From positions 17,254,745 through 17,318,744 of the forward strand of contig OZ020316.1 in NCBI GenBank assembly GCA_963971305.1: a DNA stretch of 64,000 nt, written 5' to 3'. A model generated the notes under the pieces. That model saw nothing but the letters and a program-made list of their open reading frames with translations, made no database searches and had not been told where the DNA came from. Source of the stretch: Arcuatula senhousia (Eukaryota; Mollusca; Bivalvia; Mytilida; Mytilidae). A program made the translations under genes and the position numbers. Of this stretch, positions 21,385 through 32,970 are shown piece by piece (position 1 is the stretch's first letter; every line of letters starts with the position of its first letter).

Positions 21385-22304
21385 TCGAAAAAAAAATGTT
21401 ATTAATACTTTTTTTTGGTATTCTTCGTGATATAACTCACACTTGGTACAAGGTGCGATCTGAGAAATGAATATTTACTGTTACATGTATGTTACACCGC
21501 TGCTGGTGGACCAGAGGTCCCCGAGGGTAATCACAAGCCTTGTCGTCAGACTTGTCTGACACGATTTACCATAAAATTTCTAATATTTTTGTTGCTGAAA
21601 TTTCCGATTTTTAAATTCTAAATTGTTAAAAACACAAGGTTTCTTTCTTTGTAATGCACATGGTCGATATCCTTCTTAAACAAAGAACAAAAATACATGA
21701 AAAGACAACTACAAACAAAATCTTTGTCAGAGGATCAGAGGATGTCAGATTCAAAAACTTAATGATGGATTTTAGCAGGCAGACAGACATTCAACATAAG
21801 TTTCATAAAAATCAATAGAAATTCCTTTACAAATCAGTCTCCCATTATTATTGAAAAGTTGCTTTGAAAGGCAGACAGAAAGACACTCTGTCATCTTTCT
21901 TTTCTTTAAGTACCGTCAATTCATCAACCCTTTTGTGGAATCTTGATCTTATCCCCATTTTTGGAAACAACTCTGTAAGTTCTAATTGAGTAAGGTTCAA
22001 TAAGGCTTCTCCATCAATCTCTTCCTCAGCATTGATACCCTAGCTTTTAGCAAAGGCTATATATTTTATAATGGAAATGATGGAACATGATAAAGTGCAA
22101 GGCTCTCAAACCATACCCTTGCTGTTCCCAATTTTAAGTCCTGATTATCTCCCTTGTCTTGATATTAATGCACATGTACACAATGGTGTACTTCCTTTGT
22201 GTAGTTTTTATAAAAAATCATGTAACGCTGTGATTTATAAGAAATGGGGAATTAAAACAAAACAAAATGAAATGAATATAAACTGCATGGAAATTTTATA
22301 ATAA
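21385..22304. other. No gene; possible relic of the hammerhead-repeat body
   Basis: At 21498-21530 CTGCTGGTGGAC...GTCCCCGAGGGTAATCAC resembles the CTGCTGGTGGAG...CCCCGAGG box in the hammerhead array. From memory, the canonical mussel form of that box also has a ...GAGGGTATCACC continuation. No ribozyme core is present nearby. The rest (to 22304) is AT-rich without recognised features. Confidence 0.4.
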
Positions 22305-23365
22305 AAAGCTTCGCCGAGCGCAGCATGATACGACCGCAACATGTTGAACCCTGTACGTTTTAGGCCCAATATGGATAGTCAATTGCTCTGGACACATGCA
22401 GCCCATGGTGGACTGACAAAGGTTTTTGACACAGGCAGCTTTTGTTGACTTTCTGTTCACATTTAAAACAGATTTTTTTTCAAAAGGAGATGGAATAGCT
22501 TTTGGCTCAACTAGGACCAAAGTTAATATAAGAGCAAATAAATATTTGAATTTTCTGCCACTTTTGGGCCTCTAATTATGTAACGGGTGAAAAAGGGGAG
22601 GTCGCCAAAATTTAGTCTATCTTTTGGATTCACTACTTCACAAGAACAAACTTGCTAACAAAATTTCAAAACCAGACCAAAAATTAAAAAAAAACTTGAT
22701 TTCGACCCCTTTTGGCCCCTAATTTTGTAACGGGTGAAAAGGGGGGTCACTACAATTTAATTAAATTTTGGATTGTCTACTTGACAAGAACAAACTTGCA
22801 AAAAAAAATCAAAATCGGACCTAAAATAAAAAATTTCGATTTCGGCACCTTTTGGCCCCTAATTTTGTAACGGGTGAAAAGGGGGGGGCCAAAAATTGAT
22901 CAGGCCCGCTCTTTTATGGGAAGGACAATCCTTAACAAATTTCATAGCAAATGGCTAACTAGCACTAAAGTTATTGTAGGAACAAATAAAACATTGAATT
23001 CTTTGCCCCTTTTTGGGCCCCTAATTTCTAAACGAAAAAAGGGGACCCCAATTTTAATCCCATCCATCCTTTTATTGTAAGGAACATCACTGCCAAATTA
23101 CAAAGCAATAGGATAACTAAAACTTAAGTTATTGTGGAAACCAACAAAGAAATAGCATGTTTGGCCTCTAATTTTTAAACGAAAAAAGGGGGACCTCCAA
23201 AATCAATTCCTTCCATCCTTTTATAGTAAGGAACAACGCTGCTAAGTTTGAAGTCAATCGAATAACTAGAACTTAAGTTATCGTGCCAACCTTAAAAGTT
23301 AACGGACAACGACGACGACAACATCATACCAATATACGACCACAATTTTTTTGCGGTCGTATAAA
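22305..23365. mobile_element. H8 element (ATACGACC ends)
   Basis: The left part holds GCATGATACGACCGCAAC at 22322 and a conserved leader. Five core units follow, each with GGCCCCTAATTTTGTAACGG (near 22566, 22714, 22851, 23014 and 23163; 137-163 bp apart). Then come GACAACGACGACGACAAC and a right hairpin ATACGACCACAA...TTGCGGTCGTAT (23334-23362). No coding sequence; open frames here are repeat artefacts. Confidence 0.65.
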
Positions 23366-23700
23366 AAGGGGGGACCCCCAAATTCAATCCCATCCGTCCT
23401 TTTATTGCAAGGAACATCACTGCCAAATTACAAAGCAATTGGATAACTAAAACTTCAGTTATTGTGGAAACAAACAAAGAAATAGCATTTTTGGCCCCTA
23501 ATTTGGCAACAAAAATTCTTCATGCACATCTACCTATGGTGCACATCCTTCATGTAAAGTTTCATCAAAATCCGTAAGGGGTTAAGGAGGAGTTGCGCTT
23601 ACCAGGTTTGTGGACAGACGGTCGGACGGACAGACAGACTGGGTGATTTCTACATGTATAAACCCCCAAAACTTTGTTTGCGGGGGAAATTATAAAACAT
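23366..23700. mobile_element. H8-like core fragment joined to an H9 end
   Basis: Another H8 core unit (23370-23515) is followed by GGGGTTAAGGAGGAGTTGCG. Then come GGTCGGACGGACAGACAGAC and a hairpin CCCCC...GGGGG ending in TTATAAAAC at about 23696. The downstream part resembles H2 core sequence read in reverse. Confidence 0.5.
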
Positions 23701-23985
23701 ATGGCTATAGGGTGGGTTTTCAGAATATTTAGTATTTTATCTGACATTTGAGGAGGTAGGGCATGACCCTCCCGAGTCCCCCTATTGTACCAAATGATGT
23801 GTCTTTTTATAAGGAGTAATAATATATACGGTTATAGGGTGGGGATCTCAATGGTTTTCAGAATATTTAGTATTTTGTCATTTGAGGGGGTGGGGCATGG
23901 CCTCTTTCACTTGCAGTTCCTAAGATATGGCCCTTAACTTTAACCTGAGTTAATGATGTGGAAAACGTAGATCAAGGTTATGTTC
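23701..23985. repeat. Two diverged direct repeats
   Basis: CTATAGGGTGGG...TTTTCAGAATATTTAGTATTTT occurs at about 23705 and again at about 23831, each followed by a TTTGAGG-GGTNGGGCATG phrase. Period about 126 bp. Confidence 0.5.
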
Positions 23986-23989
23986 GTTA

Positions 23990-24497
23990 GTAAGTTAGTT
24001 GGTTATTGCTTTACTCCCAAGCAGCACGATTTCGGCTATATCCGGGAGATGAACATGAAAGTGGTGATAAAATGAACATGAAATAATGATGAAGTTGAGG
24101 AAATGGAGACACAAGGCCAATCGGGTAGGAGAGTTTTGACTGCCACTGGAAAAGGGAGTAATGGGTAGGGACGGGAAATTTTGCCTCCTGCATGGGGATC
24201 CTACGGGTCCTACTCTTACCGAGACCTGCAGCAGGGTTCTTTAACGTGCGAGGAACGTGACATTTTTCCCAACACGGTGCACCACTTTGCGGTCAGGTTT
24301 TCCGCATTATCGCCTGAAGACCCCGCATCTCTCGATGTCAGGGCTGCCCCATTCAACCACCTGGGGCACATATCCCAGTCGCTTTGTGGGCAAGGCGGCC
24401 TGACCCCGATGTCAGGTTTCTGAGCGCTTTTTAGTGGACTTTTACCGACAAGCTAAGCGCTGCTGCGGGCCTATTCGCATCCCAGGCCCCGCACGGG
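23990..24497 (-). mobile_element. SINE-B, near full length
   Basis: The tail reads TTAGTAAGTTAGTTGG, then the SINE-B body in reverse, then the head GCTGCGGGCCTATTCGC...CCCGCACGGGA. It abuts a second SINE-B directly. Confidence 0.85.
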
Positions 24498-25325
24498 AGG
24501 GTAGGGACGGGAAATTTTGCCCCTGCATGGGGGCTCTTACCGAGACCTGCAGCAGGGTTCTTTAACGTGCGATGAACGTGACATTTTTTCCAACACGGTG
24601 CACCACTGGTTTGTGGTCAGGTTTTCTGCATTTATCGCCTAACGACCCCGCATCTCTCGATGTCAGGGCGTCCCGTGCGGAGCCCGGGTGGCGAATAGGC
24701 CTGCAGCAGAGCCTAGCTTGTCGTAAGAGGCGACTAAGGGTCTTGGGATTCTGCCGTCGGGTCAGTGCTCAGCCCACAGAGCGACCAAGTGTGTACCCTA
24801 GGTGGCTGAATAGGGTAGCCCTCGTCCGCAGGGGTTGTCAGGTCTATAATACGGAAACCCTGACCGCCGACCATAGTTGGCCAACGTGTGTGGAGAGTGC
24901 CACGCTCCATGCACGTAAAAGACCCCTTAGTGGACCGCCAAGTAGTGCACCACATCGGCTAAATTTTCCGCCCCTACCCACCTCTCCCCTTTTCCTGTGG
25001 TTCTTAAAAATTTACCGGTCCTTTGTTTCCCACCCCATCCCCATGTTTCATTTATCATCATCATTTCATGTTCATTTTATCATCCTTTTCATGTTCATCG
25101 CCTGTAAATAACCTATATAGCGTTGCACGGACGTAAAACACCAACTCACTCACTCACTCGATGTCAGGGCTGCCTCATTCAACCACCTGGGGCACACATC
25201 CCAGTCGCTTTGTGGGCAAAGCGGCCTGACCCCGATGTCAGGTTTCTGCGCGCTTTTTAGTGGACTTTAACCGACAAGCTTAGTGCTGCTGCGGGCCTAT
25301 TCGCCTCCCGGGCCCTGCACGGGAC
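24498..25325 (-). mobile_element. SINE-B, tail missing, split by a SINE-A
   Basis: Starts inside the body at GGGTAGGGACGGG without the TTAG tail and is interrupted at 24670. It resumes at 25160 (GATGTCAGGGCTGCC) and ends with the head ...CCTCCCGGGCCCTGCACGGGA. Direct abutment to the SINE-B before it suggests insertion into, or recombination with, that copy. Confidence 0.8.
24671..25160 (+). mobile_element. SINE-A nested in SINE-B, 12-14 bp TSD
   Basis: Full-length SINE-A from GTCCCGTGCGG to (CACT)n. CGATGTCAGGGC from the host SINE-B is present on both sides, so the insertion event is unambiguous. Confidence 0.88.
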
Positions 25326-25810
25326 GTATTCCCTGATAACAGGAACACCACTCAAACTACATAAACACTGAAGTCTATTTTCTGACACAAAATTTCTTCT
25401 AATTTGAAATTTACAAAATCATAAAATTGCATCTAATAAAGAAGTTTTATTTCTTTTGTTCATTTATTCCTATAAGTCCATTTGAGTTTTATAAATCAAT
25501 CAAAAATGGCTTGTAAATTTAGGTCTTGCAAAATATTTCAACTATGTTTGTATGTCATAACTTTTTAAAAGCATACGAACTCCGGCAATCAAAAGACATT
25601 TACAAAAAGGGCATCGGGAATTTGTGGGCATTGGGCCAATGAAAATACATATTTGGAACATAGATTTTCTGTACCGCCTGTCGTTACTTGTAGTATCACC
25701 CTGTCCAATGTTTAGTTTAAAAATGAACCTTGTGTTGTCGAGTTTACCACTTTTTAATGAAGAGTTTAACTTTTTCTTCAATAAAAGTTTATTTTTTCTT
25801 ATTATCGGAA
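25326..25810. other. No gene recognised
   Basis: AT-rich spacer between SINE-B and the H4 element. Confidence 0.5.
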
Positions 25811-26727
25811 TAAATAAAGAGAGAATGTGTCCATGGGACACGGATGCCCCCGCTGGCCCCAAACAGGAAGTAGATTTCTGACAGGTCTGAAAATAGCTTA
25901 GGACATACAGTTTGTCATACTTATCCATCCTACCAAGTTTCAAAACATTCTGGTATACAGTTCCTGAGAAAAGCTTGACGGAAATTATCATATAATATTC
26001 ACATCGGCCTAAGTCCCAAACAGGAAGTAGATGTCCGACAGGTCTCAAAATCGCTTAGGACGTATAGTTTGTCATACTGAACCATCCTACCAAGTTTCAA
26101 ATCATTCTCATGTACGGTTCCTGAGAAAAGCTTGACGGAAATTTCCATAGTCATGTTCACATATTTTAAAATTGGCCTAAGTCCCAAACAGGAAGTAGAT
26201 GTCTGACAGGTCTCAAAATTGCTTAGGACGTATAGTTTGTCATACTGAACCATCCTACCAAGTTTCAAATCATTCTCATGTACGGTTCCTGAGAAAAGCT
26301 TGACAGAAATTTCCATAGTCATGTTCACATATTTTAAAATTGGCCTAAGTCCCAAACAGGAAGTAGATGTCTGACAGGTCTCAAAATTGCTTAGGACATA
26401 TAGTTTGTCATTCTGAACCATCTTACCAAGTTTCAAATCATTCTCATGTACGGTTCCTGAGAAAAGCTTGACGGAAATTTTCATAGTCATGTTCACATAT
26501 TTTAACATTGGCCTAAGTCCCAAACAGGAAGTAGATGTCTGACAGGTCTCAAAATCGCTTAGGACGTATAGTTTGTCATACTCAACCATCCTACCAAGTT
26601 TCAAATCATTCTCATGTATGGTTCCTGAGAAAAGCTTGACGGAAATTCGTACGGACGTACGTACGTACGTACGGACGGACATGAGTAAAACTTAATGCCC
26701 CCCGACATGTCGTCGCGGGGGCATAAA
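25811..26727. mobile_element. H4 element, 168-bp core repeats and (CGTA)n
   Basis: The left hairpin is GTGTCC-ATG-GGACAC. One leading and four regular core units contain CAAACAGGAAGTAGATGTC (about 26014, 26183, 26351 and 26519; period 168-169). Then come ACGTACGTACGTACGTACG at 26650 and a right hairpin TGCCCCC...GGGGGCA (26695-26724). Because 168 is divisible by three, the minus strand stays open for 227 codons across the units. I read this as a repeat artefact, not a gene. Confidence 0.72.
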
Positions 26728-27424
26728 AATCTAAAACTTCAATAGCTCATTCGGTAACGAAAACTATGCACAAAATAATTGCCACACACGCTCGTAGTTT
26801 AAATTGGATATAAAGAAGTTATACTTGTTTAACCATTACATGCACACGAACACTGGATGTTGACGATGTCTAAAACTGTCTCAAAACACTTCAAATCTTG
26901 TTAAATATTGCCCTACTAAATACAGATATTATAATGGTGTAATCAAAAAAACAATACATAATATTTACAAGGTAACATGGTTAAAAGTAAGAGTTCTAAC
27001 GGTACACTCTAAATTGATCGAGTGTTGTCTGTAACACATTATATAGATAGAGAGGTTGGTCTCCATGATTAAGGTTTACAAACATATATATATAGAACTA
27101 CATATCAGTGCGTTTATTTAAAGAAGTAGAATGGTATATTACAAGTATGTTTCAAGTCTAAAAGAAGCTGGGTATAATCGCTATGGCTAAACTTCGAATT
27201 TTAGACATTAAGTCTATTTTCCAGCCTATGGTAAGCTTAAACTAAACATAGATAGAGCTGTAGTTAAAAAATGACATGTTCCTTGTACGTTAAACGCTGA
27301 TGTAGATGTAATAATAAGACCTTCTGAAGTAAGATATGGTGTCCGACTTAAACTATTCCCCACTTTCCAGCGTCCAATTCCTACTTATTTATCATTTCAT
27401 GTCAATTTTAATCAACACCCTTGT
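26728..27424. other. No gene recognised
   Basis: AT-rich sequence without recognisable ORF or repeat. Confidence 0.5.
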
Positions 27425-28065
27425 TTTAGCTCACCTGGACATATAGGCTATGCCATCACTATTCGTCCGCCGTCGTATGTACACAATTTAAAAATCTTCT
27501 CTGAAATTTCTAAACGTATAGTGTTAACGTTAAACGGTCCTTTTTTAGGGGAATTGATAAATTACATGTACTAAAATAGAACATAGGGAGGGTTAAATCA
27601 CTGAAACTGGATTGTAACTCAGCGACTATGACAGAAAGAAAATGTAGACGTTGATGTTGTCAGCACACTGTCCCTTTTTTAAGAGATTCGATTAATAATA
27701 TAACATGTGCTAAAATAGAACATAGGGAGGGTAAAATCACTTAAACTGGCTTGTAAATCAGCGACTATGACAGAAATCTCGTCAGAATCGAAAGCCCTAC
27801 AAAAGTCTGTGTTGGGTCTGAGTCGACAATGATCCCTCATAGGCGTCAAAGGTAAATATAGCGTTTTTTATTTTCTTGCACTTAAGAATGAAAACTATTT
27901 CAGAATAAGAAAAGCTGTTGGAGGTATAAAATTTCAGCTCATTAAGCTCTTATAAAGTCGTCATTGGGTCGTTGTCAGATGACCTCTTATAAAAGAGACC
28001 ATTATTGCTTTAGGGCCAAGTATAAGATTCATGCAGGCACCTGAGATCCTTTTGTAATCTTCATC
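27425..28065 (+). mobile_element. H1 element, eroded
   Basis: TTGTTTTAGCTCACCTGGAC begins the copy, but the hairpin arm is no longer complementary (GGACATATAGGCTATG). Two short core units share TAAAATAGAACATAGGGAGGGT (27571 and 27709). The right hairpin is absent. Confidence 0.55.
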
Positions 28066-28291
28066 TCCCTGATATAAATTAGATGTCTTTATTGATACTA
28101 GTAATTTAAATCTTTATATGAAAAGATCTTTTGTCGAGTATGCAGTAGCTTATCTAAAAAATACTATTATACAACACGGAAAAAAGTTCTTTTTTCCCTT
28201 TTAAGGAAATAAATCCCTAATACTGGCGTTACACTGTTCCGATTTTTAAATACGATGGACACACGAATGTGAAAATTTCAACTTCGTGCGA

Positions 28292-28779
28292 GTGAGTGAG
28301 TTGGTGTTTTACGCCCGTGCAACGCTATATAGGTTATTTACAGGCGATGAAAATGAAAGGATGATACAATGAACATGAAATGATGATGATAAATGAAATA
28401 CTAGTATGGGGTGGGATGGGACACAAAGGACCGTTAAATTTTGAAGAACCACAGGAAAAGGGGAGAGGTGGGTAGGGGCGGAAAATTTAGCCTATGTGGT
28501 GCACTACTTGACGGTCCACAAAGGTGTCTTTAACGTGCATGAAGCGTGGCACTCCCACACACGTTGGCCCACTATGGTCGGCGGTCAGGGTTTCCGTATT
28601 ATAGACCTGACAACCCCCGCGGACGAGGGCTACCCTATTCAGCCACCTAGGGTACACACTTGGTCGCTCTGTGGGCTGAGCACTGACCCGACGTCAGAAT
28701 CCCAAGACCCTTAGTCGCCTCGTACGACAAGCTAGGCTCTGCTGCGGGCCTATTCACCACCCGGGCCCCGCACGGGAGT
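28292..28779 (-). mobile_element. SINE-A with 12-bp TSD
   Basis: Full SINE-A in reverse. AACTTCGTGCGA flanks it at 28280-28291 and 28780-28791. Confidence 0.87.
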
Positions 28780-28791
28780 AACTTCGTGCGA

Positions 28792-30698
28792 AGTAAGTCC
28801 CGAACTTGTTAGAAATCAAGATCAAAACCGAAGGGATAACGATTAGAACCGATGGCTAAACGATGAGAAAAGTTGCACATACGAATAGCTGCGAACCCAA
28901 ACGAAGTTGTTACGATGTTATCGAGAATTAGATCCGAAGGAGAAACGAAGTTATACGATGGCTGTACGACGTTGTGTTAAGCATACAATTGGTCTACGAT
29001 GAATCACGATTGGTATACGAAGAAAATTTTATGGAACAACGTGACATGCGATAAGATTATATAGTTTATACTTTTTGACTGGGTATTCGTGAAATATATA
29101 AATTATTTTCCCTCTGAGACAACTATTGCCTTCGGCTACGCCTCAGGCAATAGTTGCACTTCGAGGAAAATAATCTACCTATTTCCCTCATTATACCGAA
29201 AGAAACAACAGACAAAAACGTTTTTAATTTTAGCTATTTAAACATGCAAAATGTAAAAATAAAAATATTTATTCAAATTCAAGCGTACTAAAAAGATGCA
29301 TGGTTGTACTTAAAAGTTTTTCCCCACAAGTTGTAAAAATTACATCGCGTCACTCTTGCAGGAACTTGTGTTATTTCTTACTTTTCAGTTTTTTTAGACT
29401 GATTCCGCCATTTTCGATTCGCGTTTTCCTCTCGATTTCTTTCTTGTTACAATAAAATTCATACCGATCGACGTAACAATTACGACACTTATTATTTCTT
29501 TATTACATACTATCTTTGTTGTTCAGAATAGAATGTTAAAAAGCGTAAATTCGATGATTTTTAACTGGTCGTCAACAGAATCAAAAACGTGTCGATTCCG
29601 TCATGTGTAACATCTATTGAATGTCATCCATTAATGACTATGCTGTTCGCCTGCATGGGAAACTCGTGAAATTAACTATCTGTAGTGTGACGTGACATAA
29701 GTCATGTAAGTAAAATATATCAATCAAAATTAAACAATGAAAACGATTGGTTTAAGGCGAGGCTTAACGACGTCAGAGGGCAAATAGTTGTGGCGAGGGC
29801 AATAGTTCGGAAACTATTGTATATGCATTTATTAAAGAAAATCATTACTGAGGTATAATAATTTAATCTATATAAATTGTCATTTGCTGCCTCTAATTAG
29901 TATGTATGGGTAACAATTTAAAACGAAGGCTCTAGATCTCCAAGTATACCCCTGCTGTCCATGATGTCGATATAAAAGAGTAAATGAGACATTTGATCTG
30001 AAGCTAATATGTAGAGACTGTAAAGATAGAACAGAAAAAGAAAATTTACATTATCTTGTTTTGTTCGTGCCTTGTGTGAGTTGACCGCAGCACACATAAT
30101 CCTATAACATCAAGTTTATGTTGTAACTATGTAGAAACATTACACCAAAGCATACATTGTTATTTCAAAACGACCTGAAAAAAAAATGCAATAAAAGCCT
30201 AGACGAGAGCGTGGAAGAGGGAATCGTCTGGTTGGAAAGAACAGAACGAAAAGGAAAGTGTCAGAAGATTCTAGATCCAGGCTGTCTTCGCCTTGTTTTG
30301 TTTGTTCTTCTTGTTCCTTTGAGACTGATCATTCTAGTTCCAATTTTTTTTTACTTAGTATTTCCTTTATTAGTTTTTGGAAACGAGAAAATTATGAATA
30401 GAGAATTAATGAGGGTACTTGTATCATAAGCGGCTGTCTTGTAAACTGTCTTCCTCCTGCTGCATGTTAATTAAAAGAACAAAGGCTGGGTTACATGTAC
30501 TAAATATATTTTTCTCGACGATTTACTGTAACACGCTATACTCGAAAGTCTAACTGGAATTGATTAATAAATGTCCATATAAGGCACTTTGAAACGTTTG
30601 ATATTTCCTACTTCAGACCAGTGCCGTGTTTCCATCTCCGTGCCATTACTCAAGTTACGACTGATATATACTAATACAATTTTAAGCGCCGTGTTTCT
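28792..30698. other. No gene; one strong hairpin at 29095-29175
   Basis: About 1.9 kb without recognised coding sequence. An 90-codon open frame at 30157 has a hydrophobic run but no family I know. At 29117-29151 AACTATTGCC and GGCAATAGTT form a 10-bp stem around a 15-nt GC-rich loop, extended outward by ATTATTTTCC / GGAAAATAAT. Related words (AGGGCAATAGTT) recur near 29800, so 29095-29830 may be one eroded hairpin-ended element. Confidence 0.4.
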
Positions 30699-30708
30699 AT
30701 TGCACCAT

Positions 30709-31201
30709 GTCCCGTGCGGGGCCCGGGTGGCGAATAGGCCCGCAGCAGAGCCTAGCTTGTCGTAAGAGGCGACTAAGGGTCTTGGGATTCTGACGTCGGG
30801 TCAGTGCTCAGCCCACAGAGCGACCAAGTGTGTACCCTAGGTGGCTGAATAGGGTAGCCCTCGTCCGCGGGGGTTGTCAGGTCTATAATACGGAAACCCT
30901 GACCGCCGACCATAGTGGGCCAACGTGTGTGGAGAGTGCCACGCTTCATGCACGTAAAAGACCCCATTGTGGACCGCCCAGTAGTGCACCACATAGGCTA
31001 AATTTTCCGCCCCTACCCATCTCTCCCCTTTTCCTGTGGTTCTTCAAAATTTACCGTTCCTTTGTGTCCCACCCCATCCCCATATTTCATTTATCATCAT
31101 CATTTCATGTTCATTTTATCATCCTTTTCATGTTCTTCGCCTGTAAATAACCTATATAGCGTTGCATGGGCGTAAAACACCAACTCACTCACGCTCACTC
31201 A
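30709..31201 (+). mobile_element. SINE-A with 10-bp TSD
   Basis: Full-length copy. ATTGCACCAT occurs at 30699-30708 and 31202-31211. The tail is (CACT)n interrupted by GCT. Confidence 0.87.
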
Positions 31202-31295
31202 ATTGCACCATCGTTTCATTCGTGCCGCCATACGTAAGATAAATGAAACCGACGACACTTAGACAGAAGATGCTTTCACGAAGGCGTTACGAATG

Positions 31296-31530
31296 AAAGT
31301 GGAAATAGTATATAGAGGATATGATTTTTTTTATATACACGTTATCTATAGTAAAAAGAAATAAACCTGGACCAAACGCCCAGTGGAAAGTGGAAATAGT
31401 ATATAGACGATATGATTATTTTTATATACACGTTATTAATAATAAAACACAACCTGCACCCGAGCGCCTGTATATAGACGATATGATTTTTTACATATAC
31501 ACGTAATTTATAGTAAAAAGAAAACAAAAC
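31296..31530. repeat. Minisatellite, three units
   Basis: TATATAGACGATATGATT...TATATACACGTTAT...AAAAC(A)CAACCTG recurs at about 31309, 31400 and 31471 (spacing 91 and 71 bp). The units are diverged. Confidence 0.6.
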
Positions 31531-32970
31531 CTGGACCCAAACGCTTGTGATCGTCTGATACTAATTGTAACAAAGGAAACGCACAACCTTTTAACGAAAA
31601 TGCTTGTTCTTCATCTACACATATGCAAATTGTGTGTTCCTTATTTTTTCATCGAAAATCATATTTTTAAGCAAGTTTAATCTTGAATAAGACCAATTGT
31701 TAAAGCAACATTTAAAAAAAGTGGATAAAAGAAGAATTAACACGACCTTATTTGAAAACAACATAAAAAATGCAATGTTTACCCTTAAAACATCCCCCTT
31801 TTATCTTGTTAAAACACGTCCAACGATAAAATGACTGGACACAATTTAAAAACAATGGTACTGCAATATAGCTTTATCAACAGGCCCCCGAACTGTGCAA
31901 CTAAATAAGTATGACTCTATTTTATTCACAAGGTTGGGCGGAGCTTAAGGTGGCTCATCCCTTTTATGAGTTTTCATAGAATTTTTTTATTTTGATATAT
32001 GTTATGAAGTTTGATAAGCTGCATCGGAAAATGGAATAAAAAGGGGGGGTCACCGTGCTCGTTTTTTCTGTAGAAGCTATCAAAGTTCGTAAAATTGGCA
32101 CTTTGTTGGCCATTCATAGATCCTTAAAAAGATAATTACAGACAAAAAGACTTTGGTTCTCTAACAGTAAATTTGGGTTATATTCAATCAAGACATACTA
32201 GTGAACAAGTTTTAGCAGTCAACAGATTTGAAAGGTAGGTCGTTATTTTTCTATTTACAGATTTGTCATAAATTTGACGATTTTTTTCCTCTAGTTTTGA
32301 ACAAAAACAAACGAATTTCGATTAATAATAAAAAATCTGTTTCATAGAATTTTTCCAAAAACTAATATTTTTAAGTCATCGATATAAGGTTCATTTTAAG
32401 AGAAAGAAAAAAGGGGGTCACCGAGTTCGTTTGGGCTCTATAGAGGGATGTGTGTGCCCTGCACCCAAAAACCCAAAATTTCTAAAAATATTTATTGTTG
32501 TATTCAAAAGTATAGATAATATTTTCATGTAGATCGTTTCTCAAACTAACTTTAATGAAATATAAGTTGAAATCAGTTAATTGTAAAATCCGAGTATTTA
32601 AACCAGAAAAACGCCCTTTTTTAATTATTTCGCCAACACGGATGACATTTTGGCGGGAATTGAGTTACGTCCCTTATCAAGGTCAAAATACATGGCGGTC
32701 GCCATTTGCAAGTTGTGCCGATCAACAAACGTGCAATTACCTTGATTGAAGGATACCAGGACTACTGGACGTACATTTTGTTGACCAAATGGATGTATCA
32801 TTTATCTTTAATGCATCTATTTTGTTCGTGGTGAGTAATTATTCTTAAGGTTTACGTAAAATCCTAGCGGTAGCGAAAAGGGGGTCGTTTCAAAACAATG
32901 ACAACAATCATTGTACATGTTCTGCAACAGTGCATCATCAATGCTCATCCCCGTTGCGGATTTATTTATT
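31531..32970. other. No gene; two diverged repeats and a TTAA-flanked terminus
   Basis: At 31945-31967 TTAAGGTGGCTCATCCCTTT resembles the end of a TTAA-inserting transposon; its inverse is at 44574-44596. AAAAGGGGGGTCACCG(T/A)G(C/T)TCGTTT occurs near 32041 and 32410 after similar AT-rich leaders (~370 bp apart). No coding region is recognised. Confidence 0.45.

Noticed and set aside
25999..26682. 227-codon minus-strand protein of four repeats
   Set aside because: It coincides with the 168-bp core repeats of H4, starts in the (CGTA)n tract and has no other sign of being a gene. Kept only as a low-interest observation.
30157..30429. 90-codon ORF with a hydrophobic segment
   Set aside because: No homologous motif, no splice or poly(A) context and AT-rich composition; a chance ORF is more likely.
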